Of a stretch of 64,000 bases of DNA, positions 53,417 to 61,090 are shown piece by piece. The stretch is from positions 1,550,001-1,614,000 of the forward strand of contig NZ_CP050296.1 in assembly GCF_014189455.1 (NCBI RefSeq). Reading direction: 5' to 3'. The translations under genes and the position numbers were made by a program. The stretch comes from Mesorhizobium huakuii. Lineage in GTDB: Bacteria; Pseudomonadota; Alphaproteobacteria; Rhizobiales; Rhizobiaceae. The notes under the pieces are model-generated. The model was not told the origin of the DNA. It searched no databases and worked only from the letters and a program-made list of their open reading frames with translations. Within the stretch, counting starts at the first letter, position 1. Each line of letters opens with the position of its first letter.

Positions 53417-54532
53417 TCAGGTGAGCGTGGTGTCGGCGGTGCTGTCGTCGGCCAGCAGCTTGGCGTCAGCGCCGTGAAAGCAAAGCTCCACTGGTTCGCC
53501 CAGGCCAAAACTTTCGCCGATCAGCGGTGAGCGCACGATTGCGGCGGAGCCATCGGCCAACTTCACTTCATATTTCGATTCCGAGCCGAGATAGATGGCC
53601 TCGGCGATCGTCCCCGACAGGCGGTTGGCGCCATCGGCAGCACTTTGGCCGGGCCGGCGGATGGCGAGCTTTTCAGGACGCAGCAGCATCACCGGCCTGG
53701 CATCCCCATTGATGCGCGTCGATGCCGTTACCGTCTCGCCGGCTATGGTAAGTGCGGTGCTTGTGCCATCGCTTCGCGCCTCGCCACGCAACACAGTGGA
53801 GTCGCCGATGAAGCGGCCGACGAACAGCGTCGCCGGTTCGTCATAGAGCTGGCGGCCGGTGCCGACCTGCTCGATGCGCCCGCGATTGAACACGGCGATG
53901 CGGTCCGACAGCACCAGCGCCTCCTCCTGGTCGTGCGTCACATAGACGAAGGTGGTGCCGAGCTCGCGGTGGATGCGCTTGATCTCAAGCTGCAGCCATT
54001 CGCGCAGCTTCTTGTCGAGCGCGCCGAGCGGCTCATCCATCAGCAACAGCGGAGGGTCGAAGACGATGGCACGGGCGAGCGCCACGCGCTGTTGCTGGCC
54101 ACCGGACAGTTCGCTGGGGTAGCGATGCGCGAAGTCGCCCATCTTGACCATGTCGAGCGCCCTGGCAACGCGCGCTTGCCGCGTGGCCTGGTCGACGCCG
54201 CGCAGCGTCAGCGGATAGGCGACGTTGCGGCCGACGCTCATATGCGGGAACAGCGCGTAGTGTTGGAACACCACGCCGATGTTGCGCTTGTGCGCCGGCA
54301 CGCCGACCACGTTCTTCCCGCCGACCAGCAGCTTGCCGCTGGTCAGGTCGGTGAAGCCGGCCACGACATTCAGCGTCGTGGTCTTGCCGGAGCCGCTCGG
54401 GCCGAGCAGCGTCATGAACTCGCCGGGCTCGATCCGCAACGACACGCCGTCCAGCGCCTTGAAGCCGCCATAGGCCTTGCTGACCGATTCCAGATCGATC
54501 GCCGCGCCCTTGCTCTGCTGTCCCGGCTTCAT
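53417..54532 (-). CDS. Polyamine-type ABC transporter ATP-binding protein (second system)
   Basis: 371-residue ABC ATPase with Walker A GPSGSGKTT (44-52), signature [15 protein letters not shown], Walker B LLLMDEPLGALD, H-loop [11 protein letters not shown], and a C-terminal TOBE region. Its ATG overlaps the permease stop by four bases. It drives the permease pair encoded upstream. Distinct in sequence from the ATPase at 5368, so the window holds two independent polyamine-type systems. Confidence 0.9.
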   Translation of the reverse strand: MKPGQQSKGAAIDLESVSKAYGGFKALDGVSLRIEPGEFMTLLGPSGSGKTTTLNVVAGFTDLTSGKLLVGGKNVVGVPAHKRNIGVVFQHYALFPHMSVGRNVAYPLTLRGVDQATRQARVARALDMVKMGDFAHRYPSELSGGQQQRVALARAIVFDPPLLLMDEPLGALDKKLREWLQLEIKRIHRELGTTFVYVTHDQEEALVLSDRIAVFNRGRIEQVGTGRQLYDEPATLFVGRFIGDSTVLRGEARSDGTSTALTIAGETVTASTRINGDARPVMLLRPEKLAIRRPGQSAADGANRLSGTIAEAIYLGSESKYEVKLADGSAAIVRSPLIGESFGLGEPVELCFHGADAKLLADDSTADTTLT

Positions 54533-55326
54533 TGGCGTCCTTTCCGTTCGCGACCAAGAAGAAGCATGCCGCCGCCGATCAGGAGTGTCGTGGCGAACAA
54601 CAGGATCGTGCCGACGGCGGCAACGGTCGGGTCGGCGTCGCGGGTGATGGAGGAGAAGATCTGCACGGGCAAGGTCTTGAGGTAGGGGTTGGTGATGAAC
54701 AGCGACACGACGATCTCGTCGAAAGAGGTGGCGAAAGCGAAGAGCAGGCCGGACAGGATGCCGGGCAGGATCAGCGGCAGCGTCACCGTGCGGAACGCGG
54801 TCAGCGCTCCAGCGCCGAGGCTCGCCGCTGCCGTCTCAAGACGCCTGTCGAACACTTCGAGACTGGCGGAGACCGCGATCAGCACGAAGGGAAGTGCCAG
54901 GATGGTGTGGGCAAGCACAAAGCCAGTCAGTGTTCCGACCAAGTGGGTGTCGAGATAGACGGCGTAGATGCCGATGGCGAGCACCACGCCCGGCACCACC
55001 ATCGGCGTCAGCATCAGCATGCGCAGCAAATTGGCCGGCCCGGCCTTCATGCGGTCGAGGCCGAAGGCCGCGAGCGTGCCGAGCACCGTCGCCAGCACAG
55101 CCACCACCGAGGCGACCTTCAGCGAGTTGAGGAAGCTCGACGACCAGTCCGGATTGGTGAAGAAGTTCTGGTACCACTGCCAGGAGAAGCCTTGCGGCGG
55201 AAAGGCGAGCGACTTGTTCTCGTTGAACGACATCGGCACGACGACCAGCGTCGGCGCCACCAGCCATATCGCCACCAGCAGGCAAACGAGGCCGAGGATC
55301 ACGCGGGTGAGCGGCTTGATCTCCAT
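54529..55326 (-). CDS. Polyamine-type ABC transporter permease, PotC-like (second system)
   Basis: 265-residue permease with about six membrane helices and the coupling loop ETAAASLGAGALTAFRTVTLPLILPGI. I chose the ATG at 55324-55326 (MEIKPLTRV), which shares one base with the preceding permease stop (TGATG); the longer frame runs inside that gene. Forms the channel with the PotB-like partner. Confidence 0.9.
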   Translation of the reverse strand: MEIKPLTRVILGLVCLLVAIWLVAPTLVVVPMSFNENKSLAFPPQGFSWQWYQNFFTNPDWSSSFLNSLKVASVVAVLATVLGTLAAFGLDRMKAGPANLLRMLMLTPMVVPGVVLAIGIYAVYLDTHLVGTLTGFVLAHTILALPFVLIAVSASLEVFDRRLETAAASLGAGALTAFRTVTLPLILPGILSGLLFAFATSFDEIVVSLFITNPYLKTLPVQIFSSITRDADPTVAAVGTILLFATTLLIGGGMLLLGRERKGRQ

Positions 55327-56198
55327 CAGCGCCGCCCCGCTTCCCGGTACCGCGAGCGCATCACGGGTGCTGCGAGCGCCAGAAGCACAAAAGTGGTGAC
55401 GAGCAGCACCACGCCCATGGCGCCACCGCGACCCCATTGCAGCAGGCTGAGCACCTGCGTCTGCACCAGCGTCGACAACATGGTCGAGCGCGGTCCGCCG
55501 AGCAGCGCCGGCGTGATGTAGAAGCCCAGCGCCAGGATGAAGACGATGATCGCGCCGGCATAGACGCCGGGCAGCGACAGCGGCAGGTAGACGGTGAAGA
55601 ACGCGCGCGAAGGTCGTGCACCCAGGCTTTGCGCAGCCCTCATCAGCCTGAGGTCGATGCCCTTCATCACCGAATAGAGCGGCAGGATCATGAACGGCAG
55701 GAGCACCTGCGCCATGCCGATCACCACGCCGGTCTGGGTACGGATCAGCCTTATGCCGTCAAAACCGGCCGCCCTCAGCAGCGAATTGATGACGCCTGAA
55801 TCCTGCAGCAGGATCACCCAGGAGAGCGTGCGCACCACCCCGCTCACCCAGAACGGGATGAGCACGCAGAGCACCAGCACCAGCCGCACGCGCGGCCCAA
55901 CGGCGGTCATCAGATAGGCGTAAGGATAAGCGCAGATCACGCAGACGATCGTTACCCAGGCCGAGATGGTGAACGTGCGCTGGAGCACCGTGAGATTGAT
56001 GGGCGCGCCGAAGAACCAGACGTAGTTCTGCACGCCCCATTCCGGCTCCGACAGGCTGCGCAGCACGATGGTGAACAGCGGATAGCCGATCACCGCGACG
56101 AGCAGGATCAGCGCCGGCGCCGTGAGCGCGAACGGCCGCCATGCCCGTCCCGGCCGCACATCGGCGGCGGGTTGGGTCGGAAGCTCGGACGCGCTCAC
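55326..56198 (-). CDS. Polyamine-type ABC transporter permease, PotB-like (second system)
   Basis: 290-residue permease: a cytoplasmic N-terminal tail, membrane segments starting FALTAPALILLVAVIGYPLFTIVL, and coupling loop RAAQSLGARPSRAFFTVYLPLSLPGV. It lies 22 bases after the binding-protein gene and is coupled to the next permease. Inner-membrane half of the transport channel. Confidence 0.9.
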   Translation of the reverse strand: MSASELPTQPAADVRPGRAWRPFALTAPALILLVAVIGYPLFTIVLRSLSEPEWGVQNYVWFFGAPINLTVLQRTFTISAWVTIVCVICAYPYAYLMTAVGPRVRLVLVLCVLIPFWVSGVVRTLSWVILLQDSGVINSLLRAAGFDGIRLIRTQTGVVIGMAQVLLPFMILPLYSVMKGIDLRLMRAAQSLGARPSRAFFTVYLPLSLPGVYAGAIIVFILALGFYITPALLGGPRSTMLSTLVQTQVLSLLQWGRGGAMGVVLLVTTFVLLALAAPVMRSRYREAGRR

Positions 56199-56220
56199 GA
56201 TCTGCCTCTCGTTCGCCAGT

Positions 56221-57297
56221 TCAGTTGCCGGCCATCAGCGCCGACCATTTCTCCTGCGCCACCGCGAAGTTCGGGACCCAGAACTTGAAGTTCTGCTTGT
56301 AGCCCTGCTTCTGGCGATCCGGCGTGTTGGTCAGGAAGGCGGCGACGGAAGCGTCGACCTTGGGCTGCGCGTCGCTGTTGATCGGCGTGTAGGACGTCTT
56401 CTCCGCCAGGATTTCCTGCGACTGCTTACCAAGATAGGCATTGAGCAGCGCGTAGGATGCGTCCGTATCCTTGACGCCGACCGGGATCGTCATCTGATCC
56501 ATCACCACTAGCCAGTCCTGCCAGGCCGGCGCGTATTTGGCGCCGTTCTTGACCGCGGTCATGGCGCGGCCGGTCCACATCATCAGCATGTCGGCCTCGC
56601 CGGATTCGGCGAGCTGCTGCGATTCAGCGCCTGTCTTCCAGAAGATGGTATCGGGGCCGAGCTTGCGGACCACATCGATGGCCTTGTCGATATCGGCCAC
56701 CGTCATCGCCTTCGGGTCGCCGCCGGCAACCTTGAACGCCTGTTCCAGCAAGCCGCCCGTCGGGCTGCCGGAGCCATCGATTCCGCGCACTCCCGGGAAC
56801 TTTGCCGTGTCGAAGAAGTCGGCCCAGCTCTTGGGCGGGTTATCCTTGTATTTTTCTTTGTTGTACATCAGCACAACGCCATAGTTCATCGCCGGCACCG
56901 AGCATTCGCCGACCTGACCTTCCGGGATTTTCGAGACGTCGAGCTTCGTCAGATCCAGCTTCTGGAACAGCTTGCCGCAATAGACGTAAGGCGGCAGGTC
57001 GTCGGTATCGACGACGTCCCAGGTGACATTGCCGGACTCGACCTGCGCCTGCAGCTTGGCGATCTCGGTCGGGCCGTCATTGAGCAGCTTGACGCCGGAC
57101 TTGTCGACGAATTCCTTCAGCGCCGCCGCCTGGCCGTCCTGGTAGATACCGCCATAGGAGACGAACGTCAGCGTCTTGCCCTTGAGCGAACCTTCTTTCA
57201 CCTCGCCGGCGACCGGCTTTTCCTGCGCAAAGGCCGCGCCGGCCACAACGCCAAGCGCCAGAATGGCGCCAAGGCCTGCAAATCTCGATTTAAACAT
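56221..57297 (-). CDS. Polyamine-type ABC transporter substrate-binding protein (second system)
   Basis: 358-residue secreted binding protein with a signal peptide (MFKSRFAGLGAILALGVVAGAAFA), then LKGKTLTFVSYGGIYQDGQ, a start typical of PotD-related binding proteins for spermidine/putrescine or similar amines. I chose the ATG at 57295-57297, because GGGAG lies nine bases upstream and an earlier ATG would add seven residues before the signal peptide. It follows the XRE-cupin regulator by 40 bases in one operon. Confidence 0.9.
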   Translation of the reverse strand: MFKSRFAGLGAILALGVVAGAAFAQEKPVAGEVKEGSLKGKTLTFVSYGGIYQDGQAAALKEFVDKSGVKLLNDGPTEIAKLQAQVESGNVTWDVVDTDDLPPYVYCGKLFQKLDLTKLDVSKIPEGQVGECSVPAMNYGVVLMYNKEKYKDNPPKSWADFFDTAKFPGVRGIDGSGSPTGGLLEQAFKVAGGDPKAMTVADIDKAIDVVRKLGPDTIFWKTGAESQQLAESGEADMLMMWTGRAMTAVKNGAKYAPAWQDWLVVMDQMTIPVGVKDTDASYALLNAYLGKQSQEILAEKTSYTPINSDAQPKVDASVAAFLTNTPDRQKQGYKQNFKFWVPNFAVAQEKWSALMAGN

Positions 57298-57337
57298 CAC
57301 ACTAACTCTCCCATTCATGCCCGCGTTTGGATCGAAC

Positions 57338-57997
57338 CTACCTGGCCGCGAGCGGTTTCCAGGCCGTGTATTGATCGAGCTCGGCGCGCACCGAGGTCGG
57401 CGGCGCGATGATCCACATCACTTCGGCTCGGCCACTGCCGATGTTCTCTGAGCGATGCGGTGTCGAGGTCGTGTATTCGATGCTGTCGCCCTCTTCGAGC
57501 ACGTGGCGCGCCTCGCCGAGCGAGACCTCGACGACCCCGCGCAGCACGACGAGCATCTCGTGCGCGTCGCCATGGGTGTAGCGATCGGGCCCGGTCGAGC
57601 CGCCAATGTCGAATTCCCCGACATAGACTTCCATGTCGCTCAACGGCGGGCGCGACAACAGCATCTTGCGGCAGCCGTCGCTGGGCGGCAGGCTCGGCCG
57701 TTCACTCCGTCTCAGGACGCCATGGTTTTGCGCTGTGCTTTCCTCGAACAGCATGGCGACGCTGACGCCGAGCGCCGAAGCCATCTGGTTGAGCGAGGCG
57801 GTGCTGGCGCCGGTCAGGCCGCGTTCGAGCTGGCTGATGAAACTGGCGCTCGTCCCGGTCGCCTCCGCAAGCTCCCGCAAGGACAGTCTGCGGGCGAGGC
57901 GAAGGCTCTTGAGGCGCATGCCCAGCACCTGATGGGCATGCGTCGCCATCGATACGTCGCCCGTCTTTACCGAAGCCTTGTCGGACCCCTTGCTCAT
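57338..57997 (-). CDS. XRE-cupin transcriptional regulator (PuuR-like) of the polyamine operon
   Basis: 219-residue regulator: an N-terminal Cro/C1 helix-turn-helix (LRLARRLSLRELAEATGTS, then ASFISQLERG, residues about 31-60) and a C-terminal cupin (about 130-215, YTHGDAHEMLVVLRGVVEVSLGEARHVLEEGDSIEYTTSTPHR) that probably senses the amine. PuuR of E. coli has this architecture. The ATG at 57995-57997 is preferred over one 24 bases upstream, because the predicted transcript starts just downstream of 58022 and GGAAG precedes it. It heads the transport/oxidation operon and likely represses itself through the palindrome in its promoter. Confidence 0.87.
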   Translation of the reverse strand: MSKGSDKASVKTGDVSMATHAHQVLGMRLKSLRLARRLSLRELAEATGTSASFISQLERGLTGASTASLNQMASALGVSVAMLFEESTAQNHGVLRRSERPSLPPSDGCRKMLLSRPPLSDMEVYVGEFDIGGSTGPDRYTHGDAHEMLVVLRGVVEVSLGEARHVLEEGDSIEYTTSTPHRSENIGSGRAEVMWIIAPPTSVRAELDQYTAWKPLAAR

Positions 57998-58021
57998 GCG
58001 GTCTTCCACCTCACTTAACAT

Positions 58022-58050
58022 CTTGTACAGTACCACTGTACAGTTGGCAA
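58022..58050 (-). promoter_or_regulatory. Promoter with embedded palindromic operator of the XRE-cupin operon
   Basis: On the minus strand TTGCCA (58050-58045) and TACAAG (58027-58022) are exactly 17 bases apart. The spacer is filled by a perfect 8-base inverted repeat, TGTACAGT (58024-58031) / ACTGTACA (58035-58042), with 3 bases between. A dimeric regulator bound here would block RNA polymerase, so autoregulation by the adjacent gene is the simplest reading. Confidence 0.6.
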
Positions 58051-58136
58051 GCCGCGCATGACGCCAGCAGCGCACCAATATTCGGGCTAGGCTTGCTCAA
58101 ATCGGAGGGTATGTCCGCGGGAGAAGGACGTGCATG

Positions 58137-58150
58137 CCTTGTCGACAAGG
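58137..58150. repeat. 14-bp perfect palindrome CCTTGTCGACAAGG
   Basis: It lies between the ClC gene 3' end and the XRE-cupin promoter. It could be a regulator site or a short terminator stem with no loop; role unknown. Confidence 0.4.
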
Positions 58151-58169
58151 AGATGCGCAGGTGCGCGCC

Positions 58170-60011
58170 CTACCCCTCGCCCGACAGATCCCGGCGCGCT
58201 TTTTCGAGTTCCTCGGCATAGCGCCGCATCAGATGGCCCTCGGTCAGCAGCCCGAGCACGATGTGATCGGTGAAATCCTCGACCACCGCCAGCTCCTCGG
58301 CGCCGGCGCGCTGGAACGTCTCGGCGGCGGCCTGCACGTTCATGCTGGGCACCAGGACGGCATCCTTGTACTGGGCGAGATCGCGCACCGGCACCTCGCC
58401 GCCGGAGGGATCGCTGTGCAGTTCGGCGACGATCAGCACGCCGACATATTCATCGCCCGGGTCGACGGCGATGACGCGCTGGGCGGATCCGAGCGGGATC
58501 TGCTTGCGGAAGTCGGCCAGCGTCGTCGAGGCATCGATGGTCTTGATGTCCTTGCGCATCATCGAGCCGACGGTGAGGCTGCGCATCCAGCCGACATCGT
58601 GGGCGCTGCGGATCGTCTCGCCGCGCAAATGGAAGCGCCATGTCGAGAACGAATAGCCGAAGGTTTCGCGCACCAGGATCGCCGCCATGATCGAGGCGGC
58701 CAGGACGACGCCGGTGAGCGTCAGGTCGCGCGTCGATTCCAGCGCCAGGAAGGTCATGGTCAGCGGGCCGCCGACGACTCCGACGGCAAGCGAGGTCATG
58801 CCGACGACGGCGGCGACCGACGGGTCGATGCCGGTCGCCGGCGAGACCAGCGCCATCACGCCGGCGAACGCCTTGCCGAGCAGCGCGCCGAGGAACAGCG
58901 AAGCAAAAAACAGGCCGCCGCGAAAGCCGGAACCAAGCGAGATGGCTGACGCTGCGAGCTTCAGCACGAAGACGCTGGCCACCACGGTCAGCCCATAATT
59001 CATGGCGAATTCGCGGTGCAATGCGCCATGGCCGCTGGACAGGACCTGCGGCGTGATCAGCCCGAGCAGGCCGACGAGGACGCCGCCGATGACGGGACGC
59101 AGCGAGGCATCGACCGACAGCCTGTTGAAGCCGCGTTCGATCAGCGTCACCAGTTGCATGATGGCGATCGAGGCCGCACCGCCGAGCAGCCCGAGCAGCA
59201 GGAACGGCACGTACTGGCTGGGCGTCAGCGCCGGCAGCCCTGAAAGCTCCAGCGGAAACGGCACGCCGCCGAACATTTCCGCCGTCAGCGAGGCTGAGAT
59301 GGCGGCGGTCATGACCGGCGCGACATTGGCGACCGAGTAGATGCCGATGACCAGTTCGAAACCGTAGAAGGCGCCGGTCAGCGGCGCGTCGAAGGCGGCG
59401 GCGATGGCGCCGGCAGCACCGCAGCCGACCAGGACGCGGACATCGTTGCGGCGCAGCCTGAAGATGCGCGCCAGCCGCGACGCCAAGCCGGATCCGACCT
59501 GCGTGTAGCCGGCTTCCAGGCCGACCGAAGCGCCGAAACCGCTGGAGATCATGGTCTGGCCGGCGATGATGAAGGTGTCGGTCAGCGACATGCGCCCGCC
59601 ATAGAGCGCGTTGGCTTCGATCGGATCGACCGGGGTGCGGAACTTACGCAACCGCAGCCAGATCACCGTCAGCCCGAGCAGGGCACCGCCGACCGCCGGT
59701 ATCAGCGCCTGCATGGGATTGGCGAGCGAGAACATGCCGGACAGCCGACCGCCGGGCTGAACGCCGAACAACAGCCCGTGCAGATCCTGCACGATCTGGC
59801 TCATCGCCGTGACCAGTATGCCCGCCATGACGCCGACGACGCCGGCCAGGATAACCACGGCGATGCCGCGTGCTTCGAGCAGAGGAATGGATCTCAGCAG
59901 CACCGCGCGCAGCCGGCGGGCGTAGACTTGTGGTTGGTTTCTGGAAAGCACCAGGCGGCTCGCCGATATCAAAAGGGACGTGGAAGGCTGATACGCCTGG
60001 CGACGCGGCAT
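58170..60011 (-). CDS. ClC-family chloride channel/transporter with CBS domains
   Basis: 613-residue protein. The ClC core has about ten membrane segments with the selectivity motif SSGFGASVGLEAGYTQVG, where the conserved gating glutamate is present but the usual G-x-E-G-P proline is replaced by G-Y. Further ClC motifs are GAAGAIAAAFDAPLTGAFYGFELV and GSGFRGGLFFASLFLGALLG. The C-terminal cytoplasmic part holds a CBS pair (MMRKDIKTIDAST ... EELAVVEDFTDHIVLGLLTEGHLMRRYAEEL). The start is uncertain: I use an ATG at 60009-60011, but translation could begin up to 102 bases upstream. Part of its 5' coding sequence is duplicated at 60566-60660. Confidence 0.85.
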   Translation of the reverse strand: MPRRQAYQPSTSLLISASRLVLSRNQPQVYARRLRAVLLRSIPLLEARGIAVVILAGVVGVMAGILVTAMSQIVQDLHGLLFGVQPGGRLSGMFSLANPMQALIPAVGGALLGLTVIWLRLRKFRTPVDPIEANALYGGRMSLTDTFIIAGQTMISSGFGASVGLEAGYTQVGSGLASRLARIFRLRRNDVRVLVGCGAAGAIAAAFDAPLTGAFYGFELVIGIYSVANVAPVMTAAISASLTAEMFGGVPFPLELSGLPALTPSQYVPFLLLGLLGGAASIAIMQLVTLIERGFNRLSVDASLRPVIGGVLVGLLGLITPQVLSSGHGALHREFAMNYGLTVVASVFVLKLAASAISLGSGFRGGLFFASLFLGALLGKAFAGVMALVSPATGIDPSVAAVVGMTSLAVGVVGGPLTMTFLALESTRDLTLTGVVLAASIMAAILVRETFGYSFSTWRFHLRGETIRSAHDVGWMRSLTVGSMMRKDIKTIDASTTLADFRKQIPLGSAQRVIAVDPGDEYVGVLIVAELHSDPSGGEVPVRDLAQYKDAVLVPSMNVQAAAETFQRAGAEELAVVEDFTDHIVLGLLTEGHLMRRYAEELEKARRDLSGEG

Positions 60012-60230
60012 GGCAACCGCGATACCGGCTGCCCCTGTGAGGATCGTTCTCGAACAGTTTAGAGGCGTCTTTTGATCGATCCAGAGCCCAAAAGGCATAA
60101 GCGAGCCGGTCATCTGAAATCCGACAACGGATTTCGCAGCGATGCCCCTCCGCCATCTCGCCTGCGCAATCGACGCACCGCATGAGAGGTGGTATTTTAG
60201 CCCGTCACTATTTCCCTCAAGGAGGAGAAC

Positions 60231-60542
60231 ATGAGTGCGCGGGGGTTCCTTTCATTGGCTGCTTGCACGATTTTTTTGAGTTCGTCCGCAATGAGCAGCT
60301 CAAACGTGGATATGCCAGTTAAGCAGAGTATTTCATACCCGATGTCTTTCTCGTCGGGAGGCAATACGGAAAAACAGAGCCGGCCGACAGAAGAATTTCT
60401 TCGGACCGCGCAGCAGGACGTCTGCTGTCCCGGCGGCTATCCCTGGTACCGCAATTCAACGAACATGTGTTACGGCAGCTATGAAGATTGCCACGATACC
60501 GATGGCGGCGGTTGGTCCTGCAGACAGGTCAATGCCTGCTAG
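60231..60542 (+). CDS. Small secreted cysteine-rich protein, unknown
   Basis: 103 residues. A signal peptide (about residues 1-20, FLSLAACTIFLSSSAMS) is followed by a Ser-rich stretch and a compact C-terminal domain with six cysteines at 65, 66, 80, 87, 97 and 103 (C-C-P-G-G-Y-P-W-Y ... C-Y ... C-H ... W-S-C ... C). This could form three disulfides in the periplasm or outside. The ribosome site AAGGAGGAG is ideal, six bases before the ATG. Codon use is less GC-rich than the neighbours, suggesting acquisition or weak selection. Divergent from the ClC gene. I recognise no family. Confidence 0.7.
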   Translation: MSARGFLSLAACTIFLSSSAMSSSNVDMPVKQSISYPMSFSSGGNTEKQSRPTEEFLRTAQQDVCCPGGYPWYRNSTNMCYGSYEDCHDTDGGGWSCRQVNAC

Positions 60543-60660
60543 GCCTTCTTAGCTATCCTCCCACAGAGTAGCGGAATTGATCTGACGAGCGCCGCACGAA
60601 GCAGGCGGATGTAGACTTCGTTGTGGTTTCTGCGAAACACCGATGCGGCTCGGCAGACCC
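60540..60660 (-). pseudogene. Remnant duplicate of the ClC gene 5' end
   Basis: On the minus strand, V-F-R-R-N-H-N-E-V-Y-I-R-L-L-R-A-A-L-V-R-S-I-P-L-L is read. It closely matches V-L-S-R-N-Q-P-Q-V-Y-A-R-R-L-R-A-V-L-L-R-S-I-P-L-L near the start of the ClC protein. The DNA at 60566-60660 and 59875-59969 agrees at most positions. The copy then stops after G-R-I-A-K-K-A. The Cys-rich gene sits between the two copies. Probably what is left of a second clc gene or a partial duplication. Confidence 0.55.
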
Positions 60661-60674
60661 GAAGCAGCGGCCGA

Positions 60675-60974
60675 TCAGGTCGGCGTGGGTCCGCCGGCCT
60701 CATAGAGCACAAGATTGCGCTCGCCGATGCCCAGCGCCGGCCAGCTCGCGCGCCACTCGGCAATGTGCGGCGAGCGGAAATGCGCGTCGAGCGCCGCTTT
60801 GTCGCGCCACACTTCGGTGACCCGGATCAGCCCGGTGTCGAGCACGTCGCTTGCATAGGAATATTCCAGGCAGCCATCCTCGGCGCGGCTGCCTGAAACC
60901 ATACGCTCCATCACCGGCCTCGCCTCCTCGAACCTGTCGGGCGGCAAGCGGATCGTGCCGATGATCAGGAGCAT
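60675..60974 (-). CDS. Antibiotic biosynthesis monooxygenase (ABM) domain protein
   Basis: 99-residue single ABM domain: MLLIIGTIRLPPDRFEEARPVMERMVSGSRAEDGCLEYSYASDVLDTGLIRVTEVWRDKAALDAHF. The dimeric ferredoxin-like fold is typical of YgiN-like quinol monooxygenases and of many proteins without proven activity. The ATG at 60972-60974 has GGAAGGG upstream; the longer frame lacks support. Divergent from flhA. Cytoplasmic; substrate unknown. Confidence 0.85.
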   Translation of the reverse strand: MLLIIGTIRLPPDRFEEARPVMERMVSGSRAEDGCLEYSYASDVLDTGLIRVTEVWRDKAALDAHFRSPHIAEWRASWPALGIGERNLVLYEAGGPTPT

Positions 60975-61021
60975 GGGTTTCCCTTCCTTCGCGACATCAA
61001 ATCCAGCCACTTTCCCACCCT

Positions 61022-61041
61022 CGCGCAAGCTTGGCCAGCTA
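61022..61041 (+). promoter_or_regulatory. Shared flagellar promoter element (flhA copy)
   Basis: CGCGCAAG, nine bases, then CTA, ending 49 bases before the flhA ATG. Its presence shows that flhA-fliR keeps its own flagellar control after separation from fliQ. Confidence 0.6.
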
Positions 61042-61090
61042 CCCTCGCCGGGCTGTCCTATGCGCGGCAGTCTATGGTTCGAGGACTTAA

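Noticed and set aside
60539..60763. Small minus-strand frame after the Cys-rich gene as a real gene
   Set aside because: Its upstream half overlaps the ABM gene in another frame and its end is the clc remnant.
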